Shown one piece after another: positions 1-10,875 of a DNA stretch of 64,000 bases; the first letter of the stretch is position 1; every line of letters starts with the position of its first letter. Below the pieces are notes generated by a model. That model saw nothing but the letters and a program-made list of their open reading frames with translations, did not search any database and had not been told where the DNA came from. The stretch lies in assembly GCA_003255025.1 (NCBI GenBank), contig QANY01005064.1, positions 496,001 through 560,000 on the forward strand, written 5' to 3'. The DNA is from Datisca glomerata. Taxonomy: Eukaryota; Streptophyta; Magnoliopsida; Cucurbitales; Datiscaceae. Made by a program: the position numbers and the translations under genes.

Positions 1-1
1 T

Positions 2-1216
2 CGTAGACTTGGGTCCTTCCCCATACTTTGAAAATCCTGATCCCGGGTTCGCAGCTTGTGATGGGTACCCGGAATTGATCATCTGCACATCCCCTTCTTT
101 TCGCTTCAATGGGGGCCCCTTTTTTACTGACGATGTATCTGATATAATTTCCAAAATTCTTCCATTCTTTATCCCATACTCAATCCTTTCACCGATCACT
201 ATGATGTCAGAGAAGTTGTTTGAAGCGTTTCCAATCATTCTGTCATAGAATGGAGGTCTCAAGGTGTTAATAAACATTCCAGCCATCTCCTTGTCTGACA
301 ATGGGGGGTGTACCTGAGCAGCTAACTCCCTCCACCTTTGTGCATATTCTTTAAAGCCTTCTGTAGGTTTTTTTTCCATCCTTTGTAAGTCCAAACGATC
401 AGGGGCTATGTCTATGTTGTACTTATATTGTCTTAAAAAAGCATCTGCTAGATCTTTCCACCTTCGAATATGTTGGTTATCCAATTGGATATACCAACGA
501 GATGCGGCTCCCATCAGGCTATCTTGAAAGAAATGAATCAGCAGCTTATCATCATTTGCACAAGCAGCCATTTTTCTGCAGTACATAATAAGGTGACTTC
601 TGGGGCACGTACTACCATCATATTTTTCAAACTCAGGTAGTTTGAATTTATGTGGGATGTTCACATCAGGGACCAAACATAATTGGGTGGCATCAATGGT
701 ACCGTATACATCAGAACCTTCAATAGCACGTAATCTCTCCTCCAGAAAGTCCAATTTATCTTTCGATCGTGGGTCATCACTTGGCTTGGTAATAGGCTTA
801 TGTATCTTTAGGTCATCAACATCGGTTATGATGATTGGCTCGTTAACAAGTTCGCCTTGTGGAGTGAAAGTCTGGTTGTGACCACATGCCATCGCGGATG
901 GGTTGTACCCAGTTTTTCCTGTCTGCATTGTTTCCTGGACATTTGGAAATGGATGATGCTGGATATTTATTGGTGGTGAAGCGTGCTGAAACTGGTCAAC
1001 CTGATGACGTTGATATGTTGGAGTGAACCCAGGAGGGTAAAGTGGAGTATCGTTTGGCAGTTGATTTTGTGATGATTGAGCTCCTTGCGGATTTTCAAAA
1101 CAAGCCTTTCCCTTACTTGTGGCCAGGAGTTCGAGGACTTTAGCCATTTGCTCTTTTAGCTCCCTAATCTCTTCCTTCATTTCCTCTCGTGATTGCTCTC
1201 TTTCCTGCTCGTCCAT
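2..1216 (-). CDS. gag: Retrotransposon Gag protein (partial, runs off window)
   Basis: The frame opens at the ATG at 1216 and stays open for 405 codons to the window edge, so the C-terminus is missing. The N-terminus is charged and helical (EEMKEEIRELKEQ), followed by a Pro/Gln-rich linker and then a retrotransposon gag core. The core has the pattern LIHFFQDSLMGAASRWYIQL and, later, FINTLRPPFYDRMIGNAS. Gag packages element RNA into virus-like particles in the cytoplasm. It lies 258 bp after the stop of ORF1. The decayed relative at 28133-30457 shows the same protein with many stops and continues into zinc-knuckle-like motifs. The ATG was chosen because the relative starts at the same residues (MDE). 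Confidence 0.88.
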   Translation of the reverse strand, partial: MDEQEREQSREEMKEEIRELKEQMAKVLELLATSKGKACFENPQGAQSSQNQLPNDTPLYPPGFTPTYQRHQVDQFQHASPPINIQHHPFPNVQETMQTGKTGYNPSAMACGHNQTFTPQGELVNEPIIITDVDDLKIHKPITKPSDDPRSKDKLDFLEERLRAIEGSDVYGTIDATQLCLVPDVNIPHKFKLPEFEKYDGSTCPRSHLIMYCRKMAACANDDKLLIHFFQDSLMGAASRWYIQLDNQHIRRWKDLADAFLRQYKYNIDIAPDRLDLQRMEKKPTEGFKEYAQRWRELAAQVHPPLSDKEMAGMFINTLRPPFYDRMIGNASNNFSDIIVIGERIEYGIKNGRILEIISDTSSVKKGPPLKRKEGDVQMINSGYPSQAANPGSGFSKYGEGPKST

Positions 1217-1474
1217 GACCCTAACTTGAGCTCGAGTTCGATAGGGATGTCGAAGTTGTCGGGCTATCTTTGAAAAATTTCTTTAAAATAAAAATAAAGC
1301 AATGAGATGTGGATTTTTGCTAATAAAAAGAAGAAATAATGAGAGTAAACTTATGCATGAGAAATGATACTGCGCAAAGTGAAAGTTCTAAAGTAATCAA
1401 TTTCATTCAATTAGTAGAGCCATCCACTATATTTGAGTATGTAGAAGTCAATTACATTACTTCATAACATGAGT

Positions 1475-3610
1475 TCATACAAAACGACCAAAATGACCCA
1501 AATCCCGGTTGACCTCTTCCAAAAATTTAGACAAGTTCTCCCCATTAGGATGGATGGGCAAGACATTTGTTTTCAAAAATGAAGCTTGTTCCGCCAAATT
1601 GCCCGCTCTCACAGCCATGCCTTTAAGCCATTCCACCGCCTGCCCAGATCGTTGTCGAATCGAGTTATACTCTTGTTGTAGCAACTGATAATCATATCTC
1701 AGTATATCAACATTAGCGTCATTGTTTCTTGCCAACCTTTCTGCCACGTTCTGATAAGCTCTAACTTGGTGCTCAAGGCTTGCGATGACTTTCAATAACT
1801 CTTCGGAATCATTTGTTGACTCAGTCTTTTTAAGTTTCTGATTCTCTAAATCAACTTGTAAATTATCAACGATTCGTCGTAAGGCGTCATATTGCTCTTC
1901 TAACTCGACGATGTACGCATTTTTCTTATCAACAGTTCCCTTCACCTCTTCTAGAATTTCTCGTACCAGTTTATTTTCCCTCTCTAACTTCACAATTTGA
2001 TCCTCTTGTTCGTAGATTACCCCTCGCAAGTTCTTATTGTCTTCCGCCATCTTTCTAATTTTGTTGCCCAATTGGCGAGTATCAGTTCCCAACTCTGAGT
2101 TTTTCCGCTTTAGATACGCCTGATCCTCAACCTTATTTCTTAACTCTTTGAGTCGTTCTTCAGCTTCGATTCTGTGCTTCTCAGACAAATTCGCCTCGAC
2201 TGCTAGTCGTCTGTTTTCTTCCAAAAGGGCAAGAACTTTTTGACGCTCCTCATATAACTCATCTAGCTCCTCCTTTTTAGCAATCTTTTGATGAACTTCC
2301 AGTGATTTGGCTGATGGTACATCCTCAATTGGTAAGGCAATAATTATTTTGTTTCTACTCTCAAGCCATGCTTCATACTCCTTTGTGCAGTTCATGCGAT
2401 TCTTTTCATTTCGCATCCTTCTTGTTATTTTCCAAGCTCCAATCAGCTGCTGTAGTTTTAGTTCAATTTCTTGAGAATCATAACTAACCTCAATATCCTT
2501 CAATGCATGCGTGGTGGGGACAAACTGTCTCATGTATAATTGACGGAGTGCCATTAGTGGAGCATAACTAGTACAACCCCATGGTCCCGGGAGCGGAACC
2601 CATTGAAAATCACCACATCTGTAGATCATTGGTGTTAACGGCATCCAATGGGCTTTCCAAATAACATTCTCATCTTTCAACTTGGATAGGTATGAGAGCC
2701 AAGCCCCTTTTTTGGGAAACTGCGGATTCCATTTGGCCATTCCAAATTCTGCAATAGGCATCCTCGTCTTCACCCATGGACTTGAGAACTTAACTTGAGG
2801 ACACTTGAAATCTAGCGGACATCTTAGATGGCTGAGAATCCAAATACACAAAAGAGTTGAGGAGCCGATGAACTTTCCTTTTCCAGACACTCGGATGTGA
2901 TTCAAAGAACGGATAGTCTCAGCGAGAATTGAGATAACAGGGTTAACCCCATGTTCGACTTGAAGGAACATTTTTATCACTTTATCATCCATATAACCTT
3001 GGATCTTTGGAAATAACACGGCGCCATAAATACACAGAGCGTAAAGGGTCATGCCTTTATCCTCCTTCAAGAAATTCTGGGTGAGATCTAGGAGGTAATC
3101 CAATGGCACACACTCATTTCCCCCTTTAATTTTCAAACTTTTCTCAATCTCAGAAGCATGGACAGTACCCAAGAGCTTAGACAAAGCTCTCTTCAACGTG
3201 AGCTTTTTGTCATAGTTATAAACTTTGTCGGCATTTTGCAACGGGACATTCAGTAATGCTTGATATTCTTCAATTGTGGGAGTAAGATCAATTATTCCGA
3301 AGGTGAAACATCTATAATGAGGGTCCCAGAAATGTATTAAAGCTTCCAGGACGGGGACGTTGACTACAATGTACAATAGATAAGCTATGTGACCATATTT
3401 TCCGACAAACAAGCTTTTCTGCTCTAATGAAAAATCCTCCCATATCTTCTTCAACCTCTCCAAGTCAATGCGTGGGAAATCTGTCTTAGTGATTGATGGT
3501 AGAAGAACAACGTCTTCTTTTTTCAGACAAACTCCTTTATGTTTCTGCGACTCCTCTGACCATTGGGCTACCGTAACTTGATCTTCTATCACACTCGAAG
3601 TGGGAGTCAT
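1475..3610 (-). CDS. Extra ORF1 of Tat/Ogre element: plant-mobile-like domain plus coiled coil, 711 aa
   Basis: This is an intact frame of 711 codons and the largest in the window. Residues about 10-400 resemble the plant mobile domain type found in plant transposons and in MAIN/MAIL-like proteins (annotated as DUF7745 in some genomes, from memory). The clearest stretch is CFTFGIIDLTPTIEEYQALL near residue 100. Residues about 430-650 are a long Glu/Lys/Leu-rich region with heptad spacing, a probable coiled coil. No catalytic motif is visible. Its place between the primer site and gag matches ORF1 of Ogre-type elements, whose function is unknown. A decayed relative at 26251-27860 aligns at both ends but has lost roughly 500 bp in the middle. 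A host-gene origin by capture is likely but not shown here. Confidence 0.85.
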   Translation of the reverse strand: MTPTSSVIEDQVTVAQWSEESQKHKGVCLKKEDVVLLPSITKTDFPRIDLERLKKIWEDFSLEQKSLFVGKYGHIAYLLYIVVNVPVLEALIHFWDPHYRCFTFGIIDLTPTIEEYQALLNVPLQNADKVYNYDKKLTLKRALSKLLGTVHASEIEKSLKIKGGNECVPLDYLLDLTQNFLKEDKGMTLYALCIYGAVLFPKIQGYMDDKVIKMFLQVEHGVNPVISILAETIRSLNHIRVSGKGKFIGSSTLLCIWILSHLRCPLDFKCPQVKFSSPWVKTRMPIAEFGMAKWNPQFPKKGAWLSYLSKLKDENVIWKAHWMPLTPMIYRCGDFQWVPLPGPWGCTSYAPLMALRQLYMRQFVPTTHALKDIEVSYDSQEIELKLQQLIGAWKITRRMRNEKNRMNCTKEYEAWLESRNKIIIALPIEDVPSAKSLEVHQKIAKKEELDELYEERQKVLALLEENRRLAVEANLSEKHRIEAEERLKELRNKVEDQAYLKRKNSELGTDTRQLGNKIRKMAEDNKNLRGVIYEQEDQIVKLERENKLVREILEEVKGTVDKKNAYIVELEEQYDALRRIVDNLQVDLENQKLKKTESTNDSEELLKVIASLEHQVRAYQNVAERLARNNDANVDILRYDYQLLQQEYNSIRQRSGQAVEWLKGMAVRAGNLAEQASFLKTNVLPIHPNGENLSKFLEEVNRDLGHFGRFV

Positions 3611-4225
3611 GGTCTCTCAAATATGAATGAATTGATTACTTCTTTACAATCCCATCACGTAGCATGATGCATGTATGCAAAACACAAAGATGAAGTTAGA
3701 AGTGAAACGATGAAGAGAAGACATGTTTAAGTGACACAAGACATATATACATGCACAAAATTGATCATGATTTTAGCAGAAATCTAACATTCGTCATGAT
3801 GTGGGCTCTAAAAACATAATACATGTGTGGTTGGGATCTACAAATCTCTTAATAGGCTCTCAGGTTGTCCACACTGTTATCTGAATAGAGTAACAGGGGC
3901 CCCAAAACGGTATCCCGAAAGGATCGACCTGAGTGAGAACTTTCATGAGCCTGCACGGGAACCTCAATTCCACGAAGGCATTACACTACTCATTCTCGCT
4001 AATCCTAAAGAGAAACCCCCGGTATAGGGCTAGTGTGTATGTGTGAAAGTAAAAATTATGTAAAAAAATATACATCGTAAAAAAAATTTATGTACGACTA
4101 CAGTTACGAAAAAAAGTTAATAAATCATATAAACGAAGCAAGAACCAATACGAAAGGATAACATAGGATGAAATTTTGGCTTGACTCTCTATTGATCTAA
4201 AGATGCTTAGACCAATTGTTAAGCT
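3611..4225 (-). other. Untranslated leader of copy 1
   Basis: About 615 bp between the primer-binding site and ORF1. It has no credible coding frame. Most of it has a related counterpart in the same position in copy 2 (25621-26250), including a stretch around 3830-3990 that matches 25870-26040, so it is conserved leader sequence of the element and not host DNA. Confidence 0.7.
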
Positions 4226-4243
4226 TCCCCAGTGGAATCGTCA
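4226..4243 (-). promoter_or_regulatory. Primer-binding site, Tat/Ogre copy 1
   Basis: The minus strand reads TGACGATTCCACTGGGGA three bases after the LTR end. The matching site of copy 2 reads TGGCGACTCCGCTAGGGA. Both fit complementarity to a tRNA 3' end (TGG facing CCA). Ogre elements are reported to use tRNA-Arg; that identity is recalled, not verified here. Copy 1 carries several differences from copy 2. Confidence 0.72.
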
Positions 4244-4246
4244 AGC

Positions 4247-6087
4247 TGTCGCAACGTGCGTGCGACGCGGAGTGGCGATTAAAAAATTTATTTTTTTTAA
4301 GGAAAAAGAAATTTGGAGTCGCCACCAATCATTTTAGGGTGTGATTGGTCACCCAATTTTAAGATGAAAATTTTTTTTGGTCTACGAAATCTCAAAGTTG
4401 GTTCGAGAGTCGTTTGTGTGTGGGAAAAGTATTAGCACCCCACAACACCCATTATAAAATGGTTACCAAATTTAATCAAATGCTATCCATTTTTTTTATT
4501 TTAAGGCAAATGTTAAAGAGATTTATTTCTGAATGTCCCATTTGAGGAATTTCGTATCATAGAAATGAACAAAATAAGTTACTTTTAATGGGTGGTTCAA
4601 AGACCATTGAAAAAAATTATTTTTTTTTGTATTCTCATATCCTTTTAAATCAAAGCATTATTAGAGTTATTCTCAGTATCCCAAGAATAGCTCCTCACCT
4701 CAGTAGTTCGAGAAGTTTGATATCCCAAAAATCTCAAAGTCCATCGTCGGCCTTTTTTTGTGAAAATTAAATAATAGAAGTAACAAAATCTAAANNNNNN
4801 NNNNNNNNNNNNNNNNNNNNNNNNNNNNNNNNNNNNNNNNNNNNNNNNNNNNNNNNNNNNNNNNNNNNNNNNNNNNNNNNNNNNNNNNNNNNNNNNNNNN
4901 NNNNNNNNNNNNNNNNNNNNNNNNNNNNNNNNNNNNNNNNNNNNNNNNNNNNNNNNNNNNNNNNNNNNNNNNNNNNNNNNNNNNNNNNNNNNNNNNNNNN
5001 NNNNNNNNNNNNNNNNNNNNNNNNNNNNNNNNNNNNNNNNNNNNNNNNNNNNNNNNNNNNNNNNNNNNNNNNNNNNNNNNNNNNNNNNNNNNNNNNNNNN
5101 NNNNNNNNNNNNNNNNNNNNNNNNNNNNNNNNNNNNNNNNNNNNNNNNNNNNNNNNNNNNNNNNNNNNNNNNNNNNNNNNNNNNNNNNNNNNNNNNNNNN
5201 NNNNNNNNNNNNNNNNNNNNNNNNNNNNNNNNNNNNNNNNNNNNNNNNNNNNNNNNNNNNNNNNNNNNNNNNNNNNNNNNNNNNNNNNNNNNNNNNNNNN
5301 NNNNNNNNNNNNNNNNNNNNNNNNNNNNNNNNNNNNNNNNNNNNNNTTATGTGTGAGAAAATTATCCTAGGGGATCTTTGCATCAAATGTACACTTTCAA
5401 CCCATTAAAAAGGGTTGATTCACATTTGGTTAATTTTTTCACCCCTCAAAACTTTATCATCATCCTCATTAATTAAGTTGATGACAAAGACATCTCAATA
5501 TCCAATTTGTAAAGAAATCATCAAAGAATAAAATTAAAATGTTAAGATTTAAATGAGGAAAAATGATAGGGAACGAACAATTCACTTATGTATATATAAA
5601 AAAATATATAAAAGATATCAACTACATTCATATGAAGAAGAGAGATGAACAAAATATATTATGAACACATGTACCAAACCATTAAGCTACCTTGAGAAGA
5701 AGAAATGGAAGAAGATGAAGATAATAGAAGTATAGAACTTCTTCCTTTCTCTAAAATCACCTCTCTTTCCAACCCCTCTCTTTCTCACTCTAAAAAATGA
5801 CTTCCCCCCCTTTTTTTTACTCCCCAAAAGATCTCCTCTTAAGTGAAGACTTCATTCTTATTTATAAGCAAAATTAGGGTTTGCCTTTTTTACTTTTAGT
5901 CTTTTTTTTCTAATTTTTATTTTTTAGTCCTCTTTTTTCAATTTTTGCTTTTTAGTCTTTGGACCACTTTTCTTATTTTAGTATTGGATTAGTTTTCAAA
6001 TTATACACATAGTCTTGGATTATTAAAAGAGCCAAAATATAAAACATGTATATTTCATGTATTAGGCCATAAAATACGGTATCTACA
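4247..6087 (-). repeat. 5' LTR of Tat/Ogre copy 1, interrupted by an assembly gap
   Basis: The minus strand starts TGTAGATACCGTATTTTATG at 6087 and ends GCGACA at 4247, about 1.84 kb counting the gap. The part from 4247 to about 4760 aligns with 25150-25599 of copy 2. A long T-rich, low-GC body is typical of Tat LTRs. The true length is unknown because the gap size may be arbitrary. No second LTR of this copy lies in the window. Confidence 0.8.
4795..5346. other. Assembly gap (552 N)
   Basis: Run of N inside the LTR. It probably marks a collapsed or unresolved repeat. Any open frame crossing it is an artefact. Confidence 1.
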
Positions 6088-6419
6088 AATAGGTTATCCA
6101 TATATATTGAAAATGATGTCGTTTTGATAAAAACTAACTGAGAGTAAATGAAGTTACTTTGAAAATTATAAAAGTGAGTTTTAAATAGTTTAGAGTTTAA
6201 ACTATAAATTTTAAAGTTTAAGATTTAAAATATCTATTACCAATAATTTGAGGAACAAAATATAATTTTTTCTATTTATTAAATTAATTACGTGTAAAAA
6301 AAGACCAATGGATTGAGGAGTGAGGTATTGGAGTTCATTAACTATGTAGCTTTTCAATTCTCTATGGGTCAATGACTAGTGGATCATTTAAATGGATACA
6401 TAAACACAATATATATAAG
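6088..6419. other. AT-rich spacer, no gene seen
   Basis: Low-complexity AT-rich DNA between the LTR end and the left edge of the pararetrovirus-like insertion. It may be the pre-insertion flank of both. I see no frame, RNA gene or clear repeat in it. Confidence 0.5.
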
Positions 6420-6521
6420 AAGGGTATTAAGAAGCAAGAAAATAAACAGTAAAAACTGTATTAACAAACAGTAAAAACAAAAATTGTATTAGGGTGTAAA
6501 ATTAAAAACATACACAAACAG
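6420..6521 (-). repeat. Inverted copy of the pararetroviral 3' intergenic segment
   Basis: The plus strand here reads as the reverse complement of about 14152-14258 (shared blocks such as TGTATTAGGGTGTAA and AACAGTAAAAACT). The left end therefore starts with viral intergenic sequence in reverse orientation. Confidence 0.85.
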
Positions 6522-6590
6522 CATCAATTCCACGCCACGTTTAAATGGATACAAAAAACACATAATATATATATATATATAGCTATGATA

Positions 6591-6640
6591 TCGCGCCTTT
6601 TGGTATCAACCAAACCTGGTGGGGATATTACTGTTCATTT
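6591..6640 (+). repeat. Direct copy of the pararetroviral primer-site region
   Basis: CGCGCCTTTTGGTATCA and the following AACCTGGTGGGGATATTACT repeat the segment at 14278-14322 in direct orientation. The primer-site match is shorter here (TGGTATCAACC). This marks the start of the forward-oriented copy. Confidence 0.85.
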
Positions 6641-7009
6641 ACTGTTTCTACTTCAATTTCTACGTAATTTAAAATGTTTACTGCCTATTATGGCTAGTTA
6701 TTGATATTATTGTTTGATTATTTTCTTACATCAATAATTGCTTATATTTAATCTCACTCTCCGCCCAAGTGGCTGGTTATTCTTATAACTAATTATTTCT
6801 TTGTATTATTTGTTTGCCTAATCTGTGAATCTATTCTTCAGAGGCTGACGTACCAGCTTCTATTTGGTTAAGCTTCAGGGACCTAGGTAAGACCTCTTAG
6901 ATACGTAAATCTCGATGGTATGGTGGTTGTAGAGGCAAAAGGGAGAATAGTAACAAAAATACAGTATAAAATTCTCAATAATAAGTAATTTAGTTGTTCT
7001 AAGCAATAA
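6641..7009 (+). other. Leader region of the pararetrovirus-like insertion, no frame recognised
   Basis: About 370 bp between the primer-site copy and the first acidic coding stretch. AT-rich with many stops. It may correspond to an untranslated leader. I see no further feature. Confidence 0.4.
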
Positions 7010-7515
7010 GTAGGTTATCTAGAAGTAGCTCTTCTAGTAGCATTAGGTTTATAATATCTTCAATATCCAACATAGTGGATGATGAATATTTTGAATTTAC
7101 AGATGATCAAGTAGATCGTAAATATTTTGAATACTCATCAGATGATCAGAATGATCATTTCGAATACCTTTCAGAGGATTAAGAAAATCATTCTGAAAAC
7201 TTTAATCAAGTAAATAATAGCGTATGGAACATACCCAATAAAAATAAGAATTCCAATTTTAAATTATCCATTAGGGTTCCAATAGAGCAAGAATTAAAAA
7301 ATTTAAAAATTAAAGGTCTAGAACCTAAAGGAATAAGTTTCCAAGAAAGTCAGACAAACCTAAATAATAAACAATCTAATAAAATTAATTACCAATATTT
7401 TAATTCTAAAGTTAGGGAGTATAACCAGTCTAGTACCCCTAAGAGTTCTTTTTCTGGATCATCCATTAATAATGATCAAGATTTTAGGATTAAAGAATCA
7501 AGACAAAAATTATAA
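7010..7515 (+). pseudogene. Pararetroviral N-terminal acidic region (broken)
   Basis: A plus-strand frame begins in a Ser-rich run and continues with an acidic Asp/Glu/Phe/Tyr-rich segment. It has stops at 7180-7182 and 7513-7515 in the same frame. The frame then changes before the repeat region that follows. No domain is recognised. It is most likely the N-terminal part of the viral polyprotein, because it leads into the coat-like region without an intergenic gap. Confidence 0.55.
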
Positions 7516-7592
7516 AATTATAAAAATTTGAATCCAAATATTCTGCAGCAAGAATACAAACCAGATTGGAGCAAGTCTAAATAAACACAATA

Positions 7593-9140
7593 ATGACTCG
7601 ACCAATATTAATAGACGTAATAGGTTCAAAGATTCATATAATATGGATCAAAGAAAAATCATACTTGTCAAATGAAAGACATTCATGCAAAAATATAAAG
7701 TTAACATTTTTTTTCTTGATTATATCGAAAATATTTATGAGAAAAATATTAAAATATTTCTCAAATCTAAATGGGTCAAGGAAGACTCTAGTGTGGTAAC
7801 TGTCAGTCATCCACCACCTGAAAAAATCCTAATTAATCATAAAAGTTCTCAACCTAATAAAAATTTCACTAAATCTCTCCATCTTCATTATGAGAAAACT
7901 CCTGATGAAGAAATACTCAGAAGGCTAAAATCTTTAAGAGACAATGTCTCAGAATCAGATAACTATATGTTAGAATCAACCTATGAGCCATCCATAACTC
8001 ATAATTCTTCGAAACATAAAATTAAAGAATCCTATGAACCTTCAAATAGTATTGAGGAATCATCTAAAAATTTAGAAATTAAATCATTTGTCAATGTTAG
8101 TAACCATGACAGTATCTTTGAATTAGAAATTCATAGGTTAGAACCCACCTATGAATATTTCATAATTAATGAATCTTTAAATATTAAAGAAACATTAAAG
8201 AATTTAAAAATTAATGAATGATCTTATTTTGGTAAGATTGATAATCAAAATAATTGTTCACAATTCGAAAACCTTACTAATAATAAACTTCAAGAATTAG
8301 AGGATAGTAGTTCAAATTTAGAAAATCATAGGTCAAAATCAACATATGAATATTTCACAATTAATGAATCTTCAAACGTTAACAAAGTTGAAGAAACATT
8401 AAAATATTTTGAAACAAAAAAATCATCCTCCGAGGACATTAACCATAAAAATTCTTTAATCACCATTTCTCCTTTCAAGATTTCAAAGGAAGAAGAATCA
8501 GATAAAAAATTAATTGAACAACTCAATTACACCAATCAAAGTCTAATTACAATAGGTAAGTAAGACAAAATTGAAAATAAAGTTGATGATCTTCATAAAC
8601 CTGAATCTTGTGAAACTCTGGAAGAAAAATCTTTAATAAATCTTTCAAACAAAATCACTCCAAATATGGTTCCCCTCAATACACAGATTGATAAAATACT
8701 TCATGAATTAAAAATAATCAATCAAGATAATAGTTCAGATCCAGAAAGCCATAGGTCAGAGTCCACCTATGATTCGTCCACAATAAGTGAATCTTCAAAC
8801 ATTAATAATATTAAAGAATCAATTAAAAATTTAGAATCATCTGAAATTAAATCTGAAAAATTTATTAATAATATACCTCATGAATTAAAGGTAATTAATC
8901 AACACAATAATTTAGATTTAGAAAATCATATGTCAGAATCCACCTATGAATCGTCCACGATAAGTGAATTTTCAAACATTAATAATATTGAAGAATCACA
9001 TAGAGATCTAGAAATTAATAAATTAGAAAGGAAATAGCCTAAAAAGCATATTCCTCTTGATATTCAAAATTCTGAAAAAAATTTAGTTAACCAATTTTCC
9101 GTTTCTACATATAAATTGCACAAATAGAATATTGATGGAC
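7593..9140 (+). pseudogene. Pararetroviral Ser/Glu/Asn-rich repeat region (broken)
   Basis: From 7685 to about 9140 one frame dominates, with in-frame stops at 8219-8221, near 8563 and at 9035-9037. It encodes four to five imperfect repeats of a Ser/Glu/Asn-rich unit whose core resembles ESTYESSTISES, at about 7970, 8140, 8330, 8750 and 8930. The region is low in hydrophobic residues and probably disordered. Such acidic, repetitive segments occur upstream of the coat domain in some caulimovirids. The gene function is not recognised beyond that. Confidence 0.55.
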
Positions 9141-9227
9141 TTTTTAAGCAGAAAGTTCTCAATAAATTTCAACACATGACAATGATAGCTAACAACTAAC
9201 CATACATAATTTACTTCACAATGAGGT

Positions 9228-10200
9228 AATCAACCTTTTAGTCACAGGATTCACAGGAATGCTACGTTCCTGGTGGGAAAATTATCTCACAAAAGAATCC
9301 AAAAATCCCATCCATTCAGCAGTAAAAATTAATGATGATGGAACACTAATTATTGGAGAAAATCAGAAAATAATACATGATGCCACCAATACACTTCTCT
9401 AAACAATAGTTGAATACTTCATTGAAATGCGAAGTAATATTTCTTTGTGTATCCATAATCAATTGACCAATCTTAGGTGTCCAATTCTAAGTAAATTACA
9501 CTGGTACAAAAGTATATTTTTGTCTAGAATAATGTCAGGATGAGAACAATCAACCCACTTGGAAATAAAAATTTATTAATAAATTACCCAATTTGTATAC
9601 ACACAAAATAAGAGTAGTTGCTAGTAATAACCTAGGAAACATAGATTATGATAGTCTTACCTATGGTACGATTATTACTACAATACAAAAGAAAGATTTT
9701 GAAATATGCACTGATATGAAAAATAAAACTATACAATATGAATTAGGCAATTCTTGTGAGCAATATGGTTTACCCCCTATTAAGAAAAATTCTCATTCAA
9801 AACCTAGAAAGTCTCACAAGCCTGATAGGAGAAAATACCATAAGAATAAGCATAAGATTGTTAACCAATATTTTTCAAAGAACAAAAATTTTGACAAACA
9901 TTTTTCCAAGATTAAAATTTATTCTAGAAGAAAAAGCAATAAATATTCTTTTTTGATAAAAATAAACTTAAGTATTTTAAATATGGGCAGAATGGTCATT
10001 CTTCTAAAACTTGTCCAGTTCAAGACAAAATTAATCAATTAAAAATCTCTAATGAAGAAAAACAAGAATTGTTTATAATCGTAGAGTCAATAGAAAACTA
10101 TGAGAGTGATAGTGATAATTTAGGTGAATTTGAATATCCTGAATCCTCAAAATCAAATTCTTCCAGTTATGACAGTAATTCTCATAACGTCTCTGGGGTG
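9228..10200 (+). pseudogene. Pararetroviral coat-like region with zinc-knuckle relic
   Basis: A frame near 9241-9400 carries a Trp-Trp-containing motif (GFTGMLRSWWENYL). A shifted frame (9593-10042) is followed by a Lys/Arg-rich stretch and a zinc-knuckle relic at about 9970-10014. This order (coat core, basic region, zinc knuckle) is the caulimovirid coat design. In the zinc knuckle, both Cys codons of the CxxC pair read TAT (Tyr), while the later Gly-His and final Cys remain. Several stops and frame changes make the protein non-functional. The coat protein would package viral DNA. Confidence 0.62.
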
Positions 10201-10665
10201 TAAGTATAGTTGTTGTCAAAAAATTAATGTTCTAAATAACAATAAAGAACAAGAAGAAAATCTCTTGTTGAATTTAATTAGCAAAATTAAAAATCCAGAA
10301 TACCTAGAAAGACTTAGAAAAGTAATTTTAAAAGAAAATACTAAATCTAACAATATCACAAGCCTTTCACAAACTCTTAAAAGATTCATTATGGGTAAAT
10401 GAAAGAAAAAAGAAGTTATCCTACATGAACTTCAGAAAAAAATTGAAAATATTAAAATAAAAGAAGAATCAAATCTTTTAATAAAGAGTTTAATTAAAAT
10501 TCATGAATCTTATAAATTAGGAGAACCTAGTAGATTCTCAATTTCAATTAATAAGGTTGAAGAACCTATTATCAACAATATGATAATTTTATCCAAACAC
10601 TTAATTCTATAAAAATCAAGAAATAGTGTATAATAGTCAGAATAATAATTCAAGATTTTGATTTC
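10201..10665 (+). other. Linker between zinc-knuckle relic and protease relic
   Basis: Lys/Glu/Asn-rich coding-like sequence in changing frames. It has no recognisable domain and several stops. It is probably the linker of the viral polyprotein. Confidence 0.4.
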
Positions 10666-10875
10666 ACAACAATGACTCTTGTTGATTAAGGAATAGATTT
10701 GAATTGTATGCAGAAAGGACTAGCTCCTCCTAAGTACTTCAAAAATACAAAAGAATCTTTGTCTTCTGCCAATGGTACTCATATACATATCAAATATGAA
10801 ATACCCAAAATTCATATTTGTCATGACAATGTATGTTTTAAAACATCGTTTGTCTTAGTAAAAAAATATGACTAA
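10666..10875 (+). pseudogene. Pararetroviral aspartic-protease relic
   Basis: A short frame contains a Val-Asp followed directly by a stop, then Gly-Ile-Asp-Leu-Asn, where an aspartic protease would have its Asp-Ser/Thr-Gly active site. Position between the zinc knuckle and RT supports the call. The stop falls at the active-site triplet itself. The enzyme would process the viral polyprotein. Confidence 0.5.

Larger units (their letters stand above)
1..6087 (-). mobile_element. Ty3/gypsy element, Tat/Ogre type, 5' part (copy 1)
   Basis: Read on the minus strand this gives, in order, a 5' LTR (6087 to 4247), a primer-binding site (4243 to 4226), a leader, an extra ORF1 (3610 to 1475) and gag (1216 to the window edge). 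An extra ORF ahead of gag is the known layout of Tat/Ogre elements. The LTR starts TGTAGATACC and ends ACA, three bases before the primer site. ORF1 and gag are open throughout, unlike the relative at 25150-35400, so this copy is much younger and may be complete beyond the window. Protease, RT and integrase lie outside the window. Seen: order and open frames. Inferred: lineage, from the related copy. Confidence 0.88.

Noticed and set aside
642..881. Plus-strand open frame of 79 codons
   Set aside because: It is the antisense shadow of the retrotransposon gag frame on the minus strand.
3827..4027. Plus-strand open frame of 66 codons
   Set aside because: It lies antisense in the element leader; the same segment in copy 2 (25835-26065) is also open by chance but shares no coding sense with known proteins.
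4790..5386. A 198-codon minus-strand open frame
   Set aside because: It runs almost wholly through the N gap and is an artefact.
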